DNA of 64,000 nucleotides, taken from the NCBI GenBank assembly GCA_937995825.1, contig CALKJO010000014.1:1-64000 (forward strand), in the 5' to 3' direction. Positions within the stretch are counted from its first letter, which is position 1. Each line of letters begins with the position of its first letter. Made by a program: the position numbers and the translations under genes. Below, in pieces: positions 52,601-60,961 of this stretch. Source of the DNA: an uncultured Anaerolineae bacterium. GTDB lineage: Bacteria > Chloroflexota > Anaerolineae > Aggregatilineales > Phototrophicaceae. The notes below the pieces were generated by a model. That model worked only from the letters and a program-made list of their open reading frames with translations, was not told the origin of the DNA and did not search any database.

Positions 52601-55284
52601 GCGACATCCCGAACCAGAGCGGCGGCAGCGGTCAGCCCATCGGTCCCATCGCATTCACCATCGGTGACGCCGAGACGCCCGCCGCCAGCCTGACTCTGAC
52701 CGGCACCTCGAGCAACACCACCCTGATCCCCAATGCCAACATCGTCTTTGGCGGCAGCGGCGCGAACCGCACCGTCACGATCACCTCGGCAGCCAGTCAG
52801 TCAGGGACAGCGACCATCACCATCACCGTCAGCGATGGCAATCTGACCGCCAGCGACACCTTCGACGTGACCATCAGCAGCCCGCCGACGATCACCGCGA
52901 TCTCGGATCAGTTGATCCCCGCCAACGGCACGACCGGTCAGCTTCCGTTCACCATCGGCGACGATCTCACGCCGCCTGACTTCCTGGTCGTGACCGGCAC
53001 ATCGAGCAATCCGCTGCTGGTTCCGAACAACCCGAACAATATCAAGTTCACCGGCACGGCGGCAAACCGCACCGTCGAGATCATCCCCCTGACCAACCAG
53101 ATCGGCGTCACCACCATCACCGTGACGGTCACCGATGAGCAGGGCGGAACCGGGACAGAAACGTTTACGGTGACCGTTAACGCGCCGCCGACCATCAGCA
53201 ATATCCCCGACTCGTCAACGCCGGTCAACACGCCGATCACGCTGAATTTCAACGTCAACGACGTGGAGACGCCGCCTAGCGCGCTCACCGTCAGCGCCAC
53301 CTCGAGCAACACCACCCTCGTCCCGAACAATCCGGCGAACATCTCGTTTGGCGGCAGCGGCACAGATCGCACTATCACCCTGATCCCGGCGACCAACCAG
53401 ACCGGGACGACCACCATCACCGTCACCGTCACCGATGCGCAGGGCGGGACAGGCGTTGATACCTTCGTGCTGACGGTCAGCAGCGCGCCGACCATCAGCA
53501 GCATCCCCAATCAGGTGACGCTCATCAACACGCCGACCTCAGCCATTCCGTTCACAGTGAACGACGCCGAGACGCCGGCGGGTTCGCTGATCGTGACCGG
53601 GACATCGAGCAACACAACAGTCGTCCCGAACGGCAACCTGTTCTTCGGCGGCAGCGGCACGAACCGCGCGATTACGATCTTCCCGGCGACCAACCAGACC
53701 GGCACGACCACCATCACCGTCACCGTCACCGACGCCAGCAATCTGAGCGCGCAGACCAGCTTCACCCTCCGCGTGAACGCGCCGCCAACGATCAGCAGCA
53801 TCCCCAACACCACCACGCCGATCAGCACGCCGATCACCATCCCCTTCACCATCGATGACGACACGACGCCGCTCAACACCATCAACCCCGTGCCGTCAAG
53901 CAGCAATCAGGCGATTGTCCCGAATAGCAATATCGCCTTCAGTGGGACGGGCGCGAACCGGAATGTTGTCATCACGCCACTGCCGAATGTGGTTGGGACG
54001 ACGGCGATCACCATCACCATCACCGATCAGGATGGCGCGAGCGCCTCGACGACGTTCGACCTGAACGTCTTCCCCGGCGGCACTCAGCAGTTGATCGTCA
54101 ATGGCAATTTCAACAATGGCACGGCAAACTGGCTCACCTTCGGCGATCCGGCGGGGGCGATCCAGTTCCGCGTCCTCAACGGGGTGTTCGAGTTCTTCCG
54201 CACCATCGGCTCGAACCAGGCGGTCGCGTTCCAGAACACCAACACCAATCTGATCCTGGGGACGCCGCTGGCGGCGCGCTTCGACCTGGGCAACAGCAGC
54301 AACGTCCGCAAGCGCATCACGGTCTTGCTGCACGATCAGTTCTTCGCTGACTCGGTCTTCTGCACCTTCTGGCTGGAGCCGAATGCGCCGCTGCGCACCT
54401 ACCGGATGCGCGGGATCACCAACCGCGACTGGACGAACGCGCATATGTCGTTCTACGCTGCGTCGCCCGATGGCGCAGGACACTACCGCATCGACAACGT
54501 CGAGCTGTATCGCGTCCCCAATCTGACCGTCAACGAGACTCTCTGCATCGACCCGACCACCCCAGCGCCTCCAGGCGGTGCGGACAGCGCCAATCTGATC
54601 GGCAACGGTCAGTTCACCAATCCGATCTCGACGAATGTGGCGGTCAACGGCAATTGGTCGGTCTTTGGCGCGCCGAGCCTCTCGTCGGTGGTGTATCGCG
54701 TGCAGGCAGGCGTGTTCGAATATTACCGCGCCACCGGCGGGACGCAGGCAGTCGTCTTCCAGAACACGGGCAATAACGTTAACCAGGGCGCGATCATCGA
54801 AGCGCGCTTCGACCTGGGCAACAGCAGCAGCGTCCGCAAACGGATTGTGGTGCTGCTGCGGCGGGCGGACTTCAGCGATCTGCAAGCGTGCGTCTTCTGG
54901 CTGCCGCCGAACGCGGGCTTGTCGACCTATGTCATGCGGACGTATGCGCCGCTCGGCTGGCCCAACACGGCGATCTCGTTCTATGTCTCGGACAGCGACA
55001 ATCAGGGCTGGGCGCGCATCGACAACGTGATCCTGCGGGCGCGACCGAGCATCACCATTCAGGGGACGGAGTGCTATCTGCCCGGCGCGGGCATCCCCGC
55101 TTTCGATCCGATGCTCGGCTTGAGCGCGGAAGAAATCGAGCTGCCGGCGCTGCTGCCGACGCTGGTTCCGCCCGTCTACGTGCCGGAGGGCGCGCTGCCG
55201 GAAATCCCGGTGATCGTGCCGAATCAGCCGGCTGAAGAAGCCGGCTCCGAAGGCGAGGGCGCTGAGGGGGCGGTCACGGAGTAA
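49672..55284 (+). CDS. Giant surface protein: beta-helix, six Ig-like repeats, two C-terminal unnamed domains
   Basis: This 1870-residue protein has a signal peptide (LAALALVLAVFGALLAAPPP, cleavage near ARAA). The CSLREA-type module TNTNDSGIGSLRQAIIDAN follows. A right-handed parallel beta-helix (about 50-780) has about nine coils marked by GNYIGTNAGG and RNVISGNSGDGI. Six Ig/cadherin-like repeats of about 99 residues (52291-54081) start PTISSIPNQ and carry TTTITVTVTDAQGG. Two copies of an approximately 160-residue domain end the chain, each with NGNF, LGNSS-x-RKR, FWL-x-PNA and a terminal Cys. The tail is Pro/acidic. AAGGAG precedes the ATG. Likely a cell-surface adhesin; no peptidoglycan anchor is recognised. 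Confidence 0.9.
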   Translation: MHQAAFHRSRGVNRLAALALVLAVFGALLAAPPPARAAIFTVTNTNDSGIGSLRQAIIDANASPGADTINFNIPAAGTNTINLLSPLPPITDPVVINGETESDWVAATTSTPASIRIELNGASAGGTGLVFAAGSSGSTVRGLAINRFVTGIRIETNNVTVRGSIIGLRPDGVTDPGTMTVGILIDNGSGNTIGGTIAATRNIISGNDTYGVQITGGGATNNNVYGNYIGLSHTGNAAIGNGTTLTAGVFITGGASGNQIGEGSTNGRNIISGNPGAGVLITNNSGGNSVSGNYIGLDRTGAAAIPNGVGISVVNSPNTVIGGTARNIISGNTDDGIRISGAASTPTTIQNNYIGLDAAGAVARGNGGDGIDISDSPNNQIGSTNISLRNLISANAGNGIRIAGAGAVNNIVQGNYIGTDLSGLLARGNDANGVLLIGIDSMTLGGTVAGAGNLISANGGAGVRLESNTQNVQIQGNIIGTNINGSSALPNSVGVRLEGSPDNIIGGTVQEARNLISGNTNQGVLINGTNSSGNVVRGNYIGTNAGGSAAIPNAVGVRIFNAPANTIGGTLSGARNVISGNSGDGIQIAFDPMTAGSLGDNRVEGNYIGVNAAGNGALGNSGDGVEVGQPNTFIGGSTASARNVISANGQNGIRLLDIGAIVSDNRIRGNYIGTNAGGGGALGNGANGILIDNINNLIGGIGAGEGNVIANNAGAGVTFASTANKNGSSIRGNRIFNNGGLGIDLPPTGFTPNDDLDADAGPNSTQNFPVLTSATSAGANYFITGTFNSTPLTGGFQLDFYANETCSVPTGGGESEGEVYLGSAQVTTDANGNASFTDIQVNNAPGKRFITATATSSVGSTSEFSLCVKANNRPTISSIPDQVTAVNTPIVVNFTIGDDETPADQLQLLFSSSNPAVIPNDATGLTEGGSGANRNLTITPALDASGISTITVTVRDADNGTISTSFQVLVNTPPTISDIPNQSGGSGQPIGPIAFTIGDAETPAASLTLTGTSSNTTLIPNANIVFGGSGANRTVTITSAASQSGTATITITVSDGNLTASDTFDVTISSPPTITAISDQLIPANGTTGQLPFTIGDDLTPPDFLVVTGTSSNPLLVPNNPNNIKFTGTAANRTVEIIPLTNQIGVTTITVTVTDEQGGTGTETFTVTVNAPPTISNIPDSSTPVNTPITLNFNVNDVETPPSALTVSATSSNTTLVPNNPANISFGGSGTDRTITLIPATNQTGTTTITVTVTDAQGGTGVDTFVLTVSSAPTISSIPNQVTLINTPTSAIPFTVNDAETPAGSLIVTGTSSNTTVVPNGNLFFGGSGTNRAITIFPATNQTGTTTITVTVTDASNLSAQTSFTLRVNAPPTISSIPNTTTPISTPITIPFTIDDDTTPLNTINPVPSSSNQAIVPNSNIAFSGTGANRNVVITPLPNVVGTTAITITITDQDGASASTTFDLNVFPGGTQQLIVNGNFNNGTANWLTFGDPAGAIQFRVLNGVFEFFRTIGSNQAVAFQNTNTNLILGTPLAARFDLGNSSNVRKRITVLLHDQFFADSVFCTFWLEPNAPLRTYRMRGITNRDWTNAHMSFYAASPDGAGHYRIDNVELYRVPNLTVNETLCIDPTTPAPPGGADSANLIGNGQFTNPISTNVAVNGNWSVFGAPSLSSVVYRVQAGVFEYYRATGGTQAVVFQNTGNNVNQGAIIEARFDLGNSSSVRKRIVVLLRRADFSDLQACVFWLPPNAGLSTYVMRTYAPLGWPNTAISFYVSDSDNQGWARIDNVILRARPSITIQGTECYLPGAGIPAFDPMLGLSAEEIELPALLPTLVPPVYVPEGALPEIPVIVPNQPAEEAGSEGEGAEGAVTE
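52291..54081 (+). repeat. Six tandem Ig-like units of about 300 bp
   Basis: Units begin with codons for PTI at 52291, 52591, 52885, 53188, 53488 and 53785, giving lengths of 300, 294, 303, 300 and 297 bp. The shared wording is SSNTTLVPN, FGGSGTNR and TTTITVTVTD. DNA identity between the third to fifth units looks high around ACCAACCAGACCGG, suggesting recent duplication or gene conversion. Confidence 0.85.
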
Positions 55285-55308
55285 CTATTCTGTAACCGGC
55301 TGGATCAA

Positions 55309-55341
55309 CGGGGCGCGGCAAAGGCTGCGCCCCGTTTGTTT
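55309..55341 (+). terminator. Rho-independent terminator after the giant surface gene
   Basis: CGGGGCGC (55309-55316) pairs with GCGCCCCG (55327-55334) around a 10-nt loop and is followed by TTTGTTT. Confidence 0.88.
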
Positions 55342-55401
55342 GCACTATAATGATCAGTGTTGTGGATGATCGACTCAATGCAGCGAAAGAGGAAAGGGCA
55401 G

Positions 55402-57870
55402 ATGAAGGGCTTGATCGCGCTCATTGGCATGATGGCGCTGCTGATCGGCGTGCGCACGCCGCCGGCGCGCGCGGCGGCGTGCAGCGATGGACTGGTGGGG
55501 CGCGTCACCGTGCGGACGGGCGGCGCGGAGACAGCGGGCGGGACGGTCGTCGGGCTGTCGCACGACGGGCGCTACCTCGTCCTGCTCGGCACTGGCTTGA
55601 GCCTGACCGACGCGACCGCATTCACCGATGTCTACGTCCATGATCGCGCCAACTGCGTTACAGCGCTGGTCTCCGTGGCGACGGGCGGCGTCCAGGCGAA
55701 CGCTGACGCAGCCGACGCGGCGATCTCCGGCGATGGGCGCTATGTCGCTTTCACCTCGGCGGCGACCAACCTCGCGCCCACCGATGATCCGGGCGATGAT
55801 GTATTCGTCCATGACATCGTCACAGGCGTCACAACGCGCATCAGCGATGCCAACGGCGGAGCCAATCCGAGGCTGAGCGCGGACGGGCGTTATGTGTCGT
55901 ATCAGTCCACCGTCGATACTCAGGTCTACCGCTTCGACCGTCAGACCAGCGCGCGCGTTTTGGCATCCGTCCCCACGCCGCTGACGCCGGTCACCATCGG
56001 CGCAGTGGCATTCAATCGCGGCATCAGCCCGGATGGACGCTATGTGCTGTTCGCATCGCTCGCTCCCTACGTGCCGGCAGACACCAACACCGCCAATGAC
56101 GGCTATGTGCGCGATCTGGTTGCCGGGACAACCGAGCGCGTCACGCTGACGACTGGCGGCGCGCAGATCGCCGCGCCCAGCGCCGTCACCGGCATGACCG
56201 ACGACGCGCGCTACGTCGTCTTTCACACCACCGAGGCGCTGGCGGCTGAAGACACCAACGGGATGAGCGATGTCTATCTCTACGACCGCCAGACGCAGAC
56301 CGCCGAGCTGATGTCACGCCGCGATAACGCTTCGGCGGGCAATAACGCGGCGGTGGACGGCGCGATCAGCGGCGATGGGCGCTTCATCGCCTTCGCATCG
56401 ATGGCGAGCAATTTCGTCTTCGGCGACTCCAACGGCGCGTTTGATGTCTTCCTGCATGATCGGGCATATGGCAGAACACGGCTGGCATCGCGCGCGGCGT
56501 CGGGCGCGATTGGCAACAATCAGTCCTTGCAGCCGTCTCTCTCGCGAGATGGGCGCGTCCTGGCGTACACATCGAGCGCGTCGAATCTCGTCCCCAACGA
56601 TACCAACGGCGCGGCGGACGGCTTCGCCGGCGATGCGCGTGTCATCGGTCAGGCGAACTGGCTCAACAACGGCGATTTCAGCGTGACAGCGCTCGGAAAC
56701 GGGAACGGGACTTGGGGGCGCTTCGGCACGCCGACTGACGCGGCGATGATCTACCAATTCAACAACGGGCGCTTCGAATTCTACCGCGCCATCGGCGGAA
56801 CAAGCGCAGTGCTGCTGCAAAACACGGGCGTGCCGCTGCCCGCCAACACGCCGATCAGCGCGTATATGGAGCTGGGCAATTCGAGTCCGTCGCGGATGCG
56901 CGTGCTGGCGATGCTGCACAGCCAGGACTTCAGTGACCTGCAGGTCTGCGTCTTCTGGCTGGAGCCGAACACCAGCGACGCCATCTACGTGATGGACACC
57001 TACACCACCAAAGCCTGGGCGGGCGCGTCGCTGTCGCTGTATGCATCGCCGGATCGCTCGTCGGGGTGGATTCAGGTCGATAACGTCGATCTGACCTGGA
57101 CGCCGGGCGGACGAGTCGACTCGACCCTCTGCAATGAGCCGATTGCCTTCGGCAGCGATCCAGAACCGGATAGCGGCAATCTGGTCGTCAACGGCGATTT
57201 CACCCAAGAAGTGATCGGCGGGACGCCCATCGGGCGCTGGGGCTATTTCGCCACGCCTAACAGCACCTTCATCAATTTCCGCTTCAACAGCGGCGTCTTT
57301 GAGTTCTATCGCGTCACGGGCGGGACGAGCGCGGTGATTTTGCAGAATACCGTTGTCGCCTTGCCGCCGTACAATGCCCTCGAAGCGACGATGCTGCTCG
57401 GCAATTCCAGCAGTCAGCGCAAGCGCGTGCTGGTCATGCTCCATGATGGCGACTTCCAGGATTTGCAAATCTGCTCGTTCTGGCTCCAGCCGAACGCGCC
57501 GCTGGAGACGTACATCATGCTCTCATGGACGACCAAGCCGTGGGCGGCGGCGCATATCTCGCTCTATGCCTCGCCGGATGCATCCGAGGGCTGGATTCGT
57601 GTGGACAATGTCGTCTACCGCCACCGTCCGGCGCTTGCGCCGATTGGGACTGAGTGCTATGAGCGCGGAGCGCTGCCCTTCCACATCGAAAGCCGCCTGG
57701 CGGACGCGCCGCTGCCCGATCTGCCCGCCCTGATCCCGACCGCGCCGGCGATCACGCCAAATCCGTACCTCCCGGCGCTCGACGGCGCGCTGATCGAGCT
57801 GCCGGCGGCGGCTGAGACCGAAAGCCTCCCTGAAGCGGGCGCGGAGGGCGGCGTGACAGAACAGCCTTGA
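55402..57870 (+). CDS. Secreted PD40 propeller protein with two C-terminal unnamed domains
   Basis: This 822-residue protein starts at ATG 55402 with AGGAAAGGG upstream; an earlier ATG at 55357 would lie in the terminator-proximal gap. A signal peptide (LIALIGMMALLIGV, cleavage near ARAA) leads to a propeller (about 30-410) with blades worded VGLSHDGRYLVLL, AISGDGRYVAFTSAATNLAP, VFVHDIVTGVTTRISDANGG and SLSRDGRVLAYTSSASNLVP. Two domains of about 165 residues follow (56656-57145 and 57178-57667), of the same kind as in the upstream giant protein, and the tail ends AEGGVTEQP. It probably acts on the cell surface with that neighbour. Confidence 0.88.
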   Translation: MKGLIALIGMMALLIGVRTPPARAAACSDGLVGRVTVRTGGAETAGGTVVGLSHDGRYLVLLGTGLSLTDATAFTDVYVHDRANCVTALVSVATGGVQANADAADAAISGDGRYVAFTSAATNLAPTDDPGDDVFVHDIVTGVTTRISDANGGANPRLSADGRYVSYQSTVDTQVYRFDRQTSARVLASVPTPLTPVTIGAVAFNRGISPDGRYVLFASLAPYVPADTNTANDGYVRDLVAGTTERVTLTTGGAQIAAPSAVTGMTDDARYVVFHTTEALAAEDTNGMSDVYLYDRQTQTAELMSRRDNASAGNNAAVDGAISGDGRFIAFASMASNFVFGDSNGAFDVFLHDRAYGRTRLASRAASGAIGNNQSLQPSLSRDGRVLAYTSSASNLVPNDTNGAADGFAGDARVIGQANWLNNGDFSVTALGNGNGTWGRFGTPTDAAMIYQFNNGRFEFYRAIGGTSAVLLQNTGVPLPANTPISAYMELGNSSPSRMRVLAMLHSQDFSDLQVCVFWLEPNTSDAIYVMDTYTTKAWAGASLSLYASPDRSSGWIQVDNVDLTWTPGGRVDSTLCNEPIAFGSDPEPDSGNLVVNGDFTQEVIGGTPIGRWGYFATPNSTFINFRFNSGVFEFYRVTGGTSAVILQNTVVALPPYNALEATMLLGNSSSQRKRVLVMLHDGDFQDLQICSFWLQPNAPLETYIMLSWTTKPWAAAHISLYASPDASEGWIRVDNVVYRHRPALAPIGTECYERGALPFHIESRLADAPLPDLPALIPTAPAITPNPYLPALDGALIELPAAAETESLPEAGAEGGVTEQP

Positions 57871-57892
57871 GTTACACACACACACGCCCTCT

Positions 57893-57927
57893 GCGGGGCG
57901 CGGTCGCTGGCTGCGTCCCGCTTTTTT
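57893..57927 (+). terminator. Rho-independent terminator after the propeller gene
   Basis: GCGGGGCGC (57893-57901) pairs with GCGTCCCGC (57913-57921), one G-T pair, and is followed by TTTTTT. A short (AC)n tract (57873-57885) lies just before it. Confidence 0.88.
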
Positions 57928-57937
57928 GTCTCTCTGG

Positions 57938-58534
57938 TCAATCGGTGGCGCTTGTGTTGGGGAAGGTCGCTTGATCATGAGGCTGGCTCTCCAGCTGATC
58001 CAGCTCACGCACAACCGCCTCACATCGATCCAGCCATTCCAGATACGCTCGCTCCACCGCCACGCCGATCTCCACCGTCAGCCGCCAGAAGCTGCGTTTG
58101 CGGGCGATTTCCGGGTCATCATGTACGCTGATCTCGATGCTCTCATAATGCGCCAGCCGTGCCGCGTGTCCCTCCCGCTGGCGGGCGATGTGATTGAGGA
58201 TCGTCGCCGTGTCAAGTTCACTGGCGAAGAACATCTGCACCAGGAATGGCTCGCGGTGAACAGGCAGCGGCTGTTCAGTGTGCAGCCAGCGGTGGAGTTC
58301 TTCCCGTCCAGCCTCGGTGATGTAGTAGACCTTGCGGTTGGGGCGATCTTCTTGAATTTCTAACCGGCTTTCCACCCAACCCTGCTCCGCCATGGCGCTC
58401 AGCGCGCGGTAAATCTGTGCCTGATCTGCCTGCCAGAAATGCGCAATGCTGTTATCAAACGCCTGCGTCTTCAGCTCATATCCAGTCATCGGCGTGATCG
58501 TGAGCAAGCCGAGGATCGCGTGTGTAAGGGACAT
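57938..58534 (-). CDS. PadR-family transcriptional regulator
   Basis: This 198-residue protein from ATG 58534 (MSLTHAILGLLTITPMTGYEL) has AGGAG upstream; the ATG at 58558 has none. The winged helix reads HFWQADQAQIYRALSAMAEQGWVESRLEIQEDRPNRKVYYITEAG, classic PadR. A long C-terminal helical dimerisation domain makes it the larger (s1) type. PadR proteins sense small molecules such as phenolic acids or antibiotics and repress neighbouring detoxification genes. It is divergent from a five-gene operon, and a strong palindrome lies between them. Confidence 0.92.
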   Translation of the reverse strand: MSLTHAILGLLTITPMTGYELKTQAFDNSIAHFWQADQAQIYRALSAMAEQGWVESRLEIQEDRPNRKVYYITEAGREELHRWLHTEQPLPVHREPFLVQMFFASELDTATILNHIARQREGHAARLAHYESIEISVHDDPEIARKRSFWRLTVEIGVAVERAYLEWLDRCEAVVRELDQLESQPHDQATFPNTSATD

Positions 58535-58615
58535 CGTTGCTGCTCCTGATAGTGACATTCGTCATGGCGCAAAGTTACAGTTGCTATGCGCCGGATTTTG
58601 TGTATGATTGGTATT

Positions 58616-58635
58616 ATATATGTAAAGTCATATAT
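58616..58635. promoter_or_regulatory. 20-bp palindromic PadR operator candidate
   Basis: ATATATG (58616-58622) and CATATAT (58629-58635) are perfect inverted arms around TAAAGT. It lies between the divergent padR-type gene and the five-gene operon and overlaps TATA-rich sequence that could be the -10. The half-site resembles the ATG/CAT core bound by PadR proteins. Confidence 0.7.
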
Positions 58636-58678
58636 TAACGATGATTGATCGCTTCCACAACGAAAAGGTCTCAATACC

Positions 58679-59629
58679 GTGACAAGCCTGAATTTTCCTC
58701 GCCCATTGCGCACCATTATGCCCAAAAACCTCCCAATTCTGATCTTCTTGCTCTTTGTCGTAGTCGGCATCGTCACCGCGGCGCTGGCTGAGCCGATCTT
58801 GCTGCTGAACTTTACCTATATTGGCGGCATGTTTGCGCTGGGACTGCATTGGTCACAGCACGCCAGCAAGCGCAATAAAAATCGTGGACGGCGTTTCACT
58901 CAACTAACCGTGGGATTATACATGCTGCTTTTTCTGGGATTGTTCGCGCGCCAAAACATGCAGATAGAGGGGCTGTGGTTCTGGCTGCTGGAAGGCGCGT
59001 TCGCTGGCGCTGTCATCCACTACAGCGTGTCGAAGGTCTTCGGACCGCTGATTATCGGTCGGAGCTGGTGCGGCTGGACGTGCTGGACGAGCATGGTCTT
59101 GGATACGCTGCCCTTCAAACGCTCACCGGGGCGTGTCCCTGGCAAATGGGGATGGGTGCGCTACATCCATTTTGCCCTCAGTCTGGGCGTTGTCCTGCTG
59201 CTGTGGCACGGCTTGAGCTATCACCCGGACATGCACGGATGGAGCTTGGACATGCTTTTGTGGCTGAGCGTTGGCAATCTGCTCTACTACGGCGTCGCCA
59301 TCGGGCTGGCTTACGCGCTGAAGGATAACCGCGCCTTCTGCAAATATCTTTGCCCGGTGACCGTACCGATGAAACTGGGAGCGCGTTTTTCGCTGCTCAA
59401 AGTCGAGGGAGATGCCAGCTTATGTAATAACTGCGATGCTTGCAGCAAGCTGTGTCCGATGGATGTCAAGGTGCAAAAGTATGTCCTGGACGGGGAGCGA
59501 GTGGCTTCCAGTGAGTGTATTTTGTGCAGCCGATGTGTCCAAACCTGCCCGAAAGGCGCGCTGAAGCTCAGCCTCGGACTCGATGGCATCCACAGTCAGG
59601 ATCAGGTACGTCAGCAGCCGACGCGCTAG
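58679..59629 (+). CDS. Membrane 4Fe-4S ferredoxin-type protein (NapH-like polyferredoxin)
   Basis: This 316-residue protein starts at GTG 58679 with AAAGG upstream. About five or six membrane helices are followed by a cytoplasmic domain with two 4Fe-4S sets, CNNCDACSKLCP and CILCSRCVQTCPKG. Between helices are two Cys pairs, GRSWCGWTCWTS and FCKYLCPVTVP, typical of NapH/RdxA/CcoG-like electron carriers. It probably moves electrons between the quinone pool and a soluble partner. The deazaflavin-type reductase two genes on is a possible acceptor. First gene of the operon under the PadR operator. Confidence 0.85.
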   Translation: MTSLNFPRPLRTIMPKNLPILIFLLFVVVGIVTAALAEPILLLNFTYIGGMFALGLHWSQHASKRNKNRGRRFTQLTVGLYMLLFLGLFARQNMQIEGLWFWLLEGAFAGAVIHYSVSKVFGPLIIGRSWCGWTCWTSMVLDTLPFKRSPGRVPGKWGWVRYIHFALSLGVVLLLWHGLSYHPDMHGWSLDMLLWLSVGNLLYYGVAIGLAYALKDNRAFCKYLCPVTVPMKLGARFSLLKVEGDASLCNNCDACSKLCPMDVKVQKYVLDGERVASSECILCSRCVQTCPKGALKLSLGLDGIHSQDQVRQQPTR

Positions 59630-59662
59630 CTGCACCTTAAAGACAAAAGGAGGAAAACAACT

Positions 59663-60520
59663 ATGGTTTCACAAGTGAACACAGCACCGGTTCCCGTCCC
59701 CCAGCAGCTCACGGAAAAATTCCCCTGGCGCTTCATCTTCATCGCGTTCGGCATCTCCTGGACATGCTGGTTTTTTGTCGCGCTGACCGGGCGGAACATC
59801 TTCACCGATCTGGAAGTCGGCATCGTGGCGGTGCTGGGCGGCTTCGGTCCGGCGATTTCGGGCATCATCATGGTCTACCGCACCAATGACCCAGTTTTCA
59901 TCCGCGATTACTGGCGGCGCGTGTTCGACCTGCGTCGTATCGGCGCGATCTGGTTCTTACCCATCCTGTTTCTCTATCCCGCCACAGTGCTGCTCACGTT
60001 TCTGCTCACCGGCATCGAACTGGACGCCTCACCGCTGGCAGCGATGCTGGCTAATCCCGGCGTGCTGGTGACGACGGTCATCTTTGTGTTCATCTTCGGA
60101 CCGTTCTCGGAAGAACTGGGCTGGCGCGATTACGCGCTGGACTGGCTGCAGGCGCGTTACTCGGCGTTTGTGTCTAGCATCATTCTAGGCGTGATCTGGT
60201 GGGCATGGCATCTGCCACTGCTGGCTGTGACGGGGTCGTTCCTGTATGAGAATGGGCGCGATCCAGTGTTCCTGGCGTCCTATCTGTATGTCGTTCTCCT
60301 CTACTCGGTGCTGTTCACCTGGGTGTACAATAACAACAACCGCAGCGTGCTGGCGATCATCCTGCTGCACTTTTCGATCAATTTGACCTTCGTCATCTTC
60401 ATCATCCCGACTGAGCTTTTGACTTACCACAGCTTCATCCTGCTGGCGGTGACAGCGCTGATGCTGTGGCGCTATGGCGGCAAGCATCTGGCGCGCGGCT
60501 ATCAAGTGGAAAACAAATGA
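59663..60520 (+). CDS. CPBP-family intramembrane metalloprotease (first copy)
   Basis: This 285-residue multipass protein carries the CPBP (Abi/CAAX-like) motifs: SEELGWRDYALDWLQ (Glu150-Glu151, Arg155), GVIWWAWHLPLL with its His, and ILLHFSINLTFV with the last His and Asn. All catalytic residues are present. The family cleaves membrane proteins or prenylated peptides, and in bacteria often serves in bacteriocin maturation or immunity. AGGAGG gives strong translation. It lies 33 bp after the ferredoxin-type gene and 4 bp before the next. Confidence 0.88.
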   Translation: MVSQVNTAPVPVPQQLTEKFPWRFIFIAFGISWTCWFFVALTGRNIFTDLEVGIVAVLGGFGPAISGIIMVYRTNDPVFIRDYWRRVFDLRRIGAIWFLPILFLYPATVLLTFLLTGIELDASPLAAMLANPGVLVTTVIFVFIFGPFSEELGWRDYALDWLQARYSAFVSSIILGVIWWAWHLPLLAVTGSFLYENGRDPVFLASYLYVVLLYSVLFTWVYNNNNRSVLAIILLHFSINLTFVIFIIPTELLTYHSFILLAVTALMLWRYGGKHLARGYQVENK

Positions 60521-60524
60521 CATC

Positions 60525-60959
60525 ATGACGACGACAGCCCAGAACCAGCCTCCGGCGCTGTGGCGCTGGTTCATGAAAATCCAGAATCCGTTCATGAAGG
60601 GGTTACTACGCTCGCCGTTTCACGGGGTGGTCAGCCGGATGTACCTGCTCATCACCTTCACCGGGCGCAAAAGCGGTAAATCTTACACCACGCCGGTGCA
60701 GTATGCGCAGGATGGCGAGACACTCTTCATCATCACCAGCGAGGGTTATACTTGGTGGAAGAATCTGCGCGGCGGCGCAGATGTGCAAATCCATCTGCGC
60801 GGCACGACCTATTCCGCCCATGCGGATACCGCCAGCGATCCGCAGACCATCGCCGATCTGCTGGCGAAAATCTACCCCAGCCTGAGCGCCGAACGCCGCG
60901 AGCGCTTCGCGCCGGGCAAGGTGGCGATCATCGTTCGACTGCACAGCCGGAGGGACTAA
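60525..60959 (+). CDS. Deazaflavin (F420)-dependent nitroreductase-like protein
   Basis: This 144-residue protein from ATG 60525 (MTTTAQNQPPALWRWFMK) has the split beta-barrel pattern of the Ddn/DUF385 family: MYLLITFTGRKSGKSYTTPV, FIITSEGYTWWKNLRGGADVQIHLRG, then a C-terminal helix. GRKSG and the TPV strand are the usual cofactor-phosphate site. It may reduce quinones or other small molecules with F420, or bind FMN or heme; cofactor choice is not visible. Gene gaps of 4 and 2 bp place it firmly in the operon. Confidence 0.85.
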   Translation: MTTTAQNQPPALWRWFMKIQNPFMKGLLRSPFHGVVSRMYLLITFTGRKSGKSYTTPVQYAQDGETLFIITSEGYTWWKNLRGGADVQIHLRGTTYSAHADTASDPQTIADLLAKIYPSLSAERRERFAPGKVAIIVRLHSRRD

Positions 60960-60961
60960 GG

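Noticed and set aside
53896..54885. 329-codon open frame antisense to the giant surface gene
   Set aside because: It comes from the third-position GC bias of the plus-strand gene and lacks a start signal.
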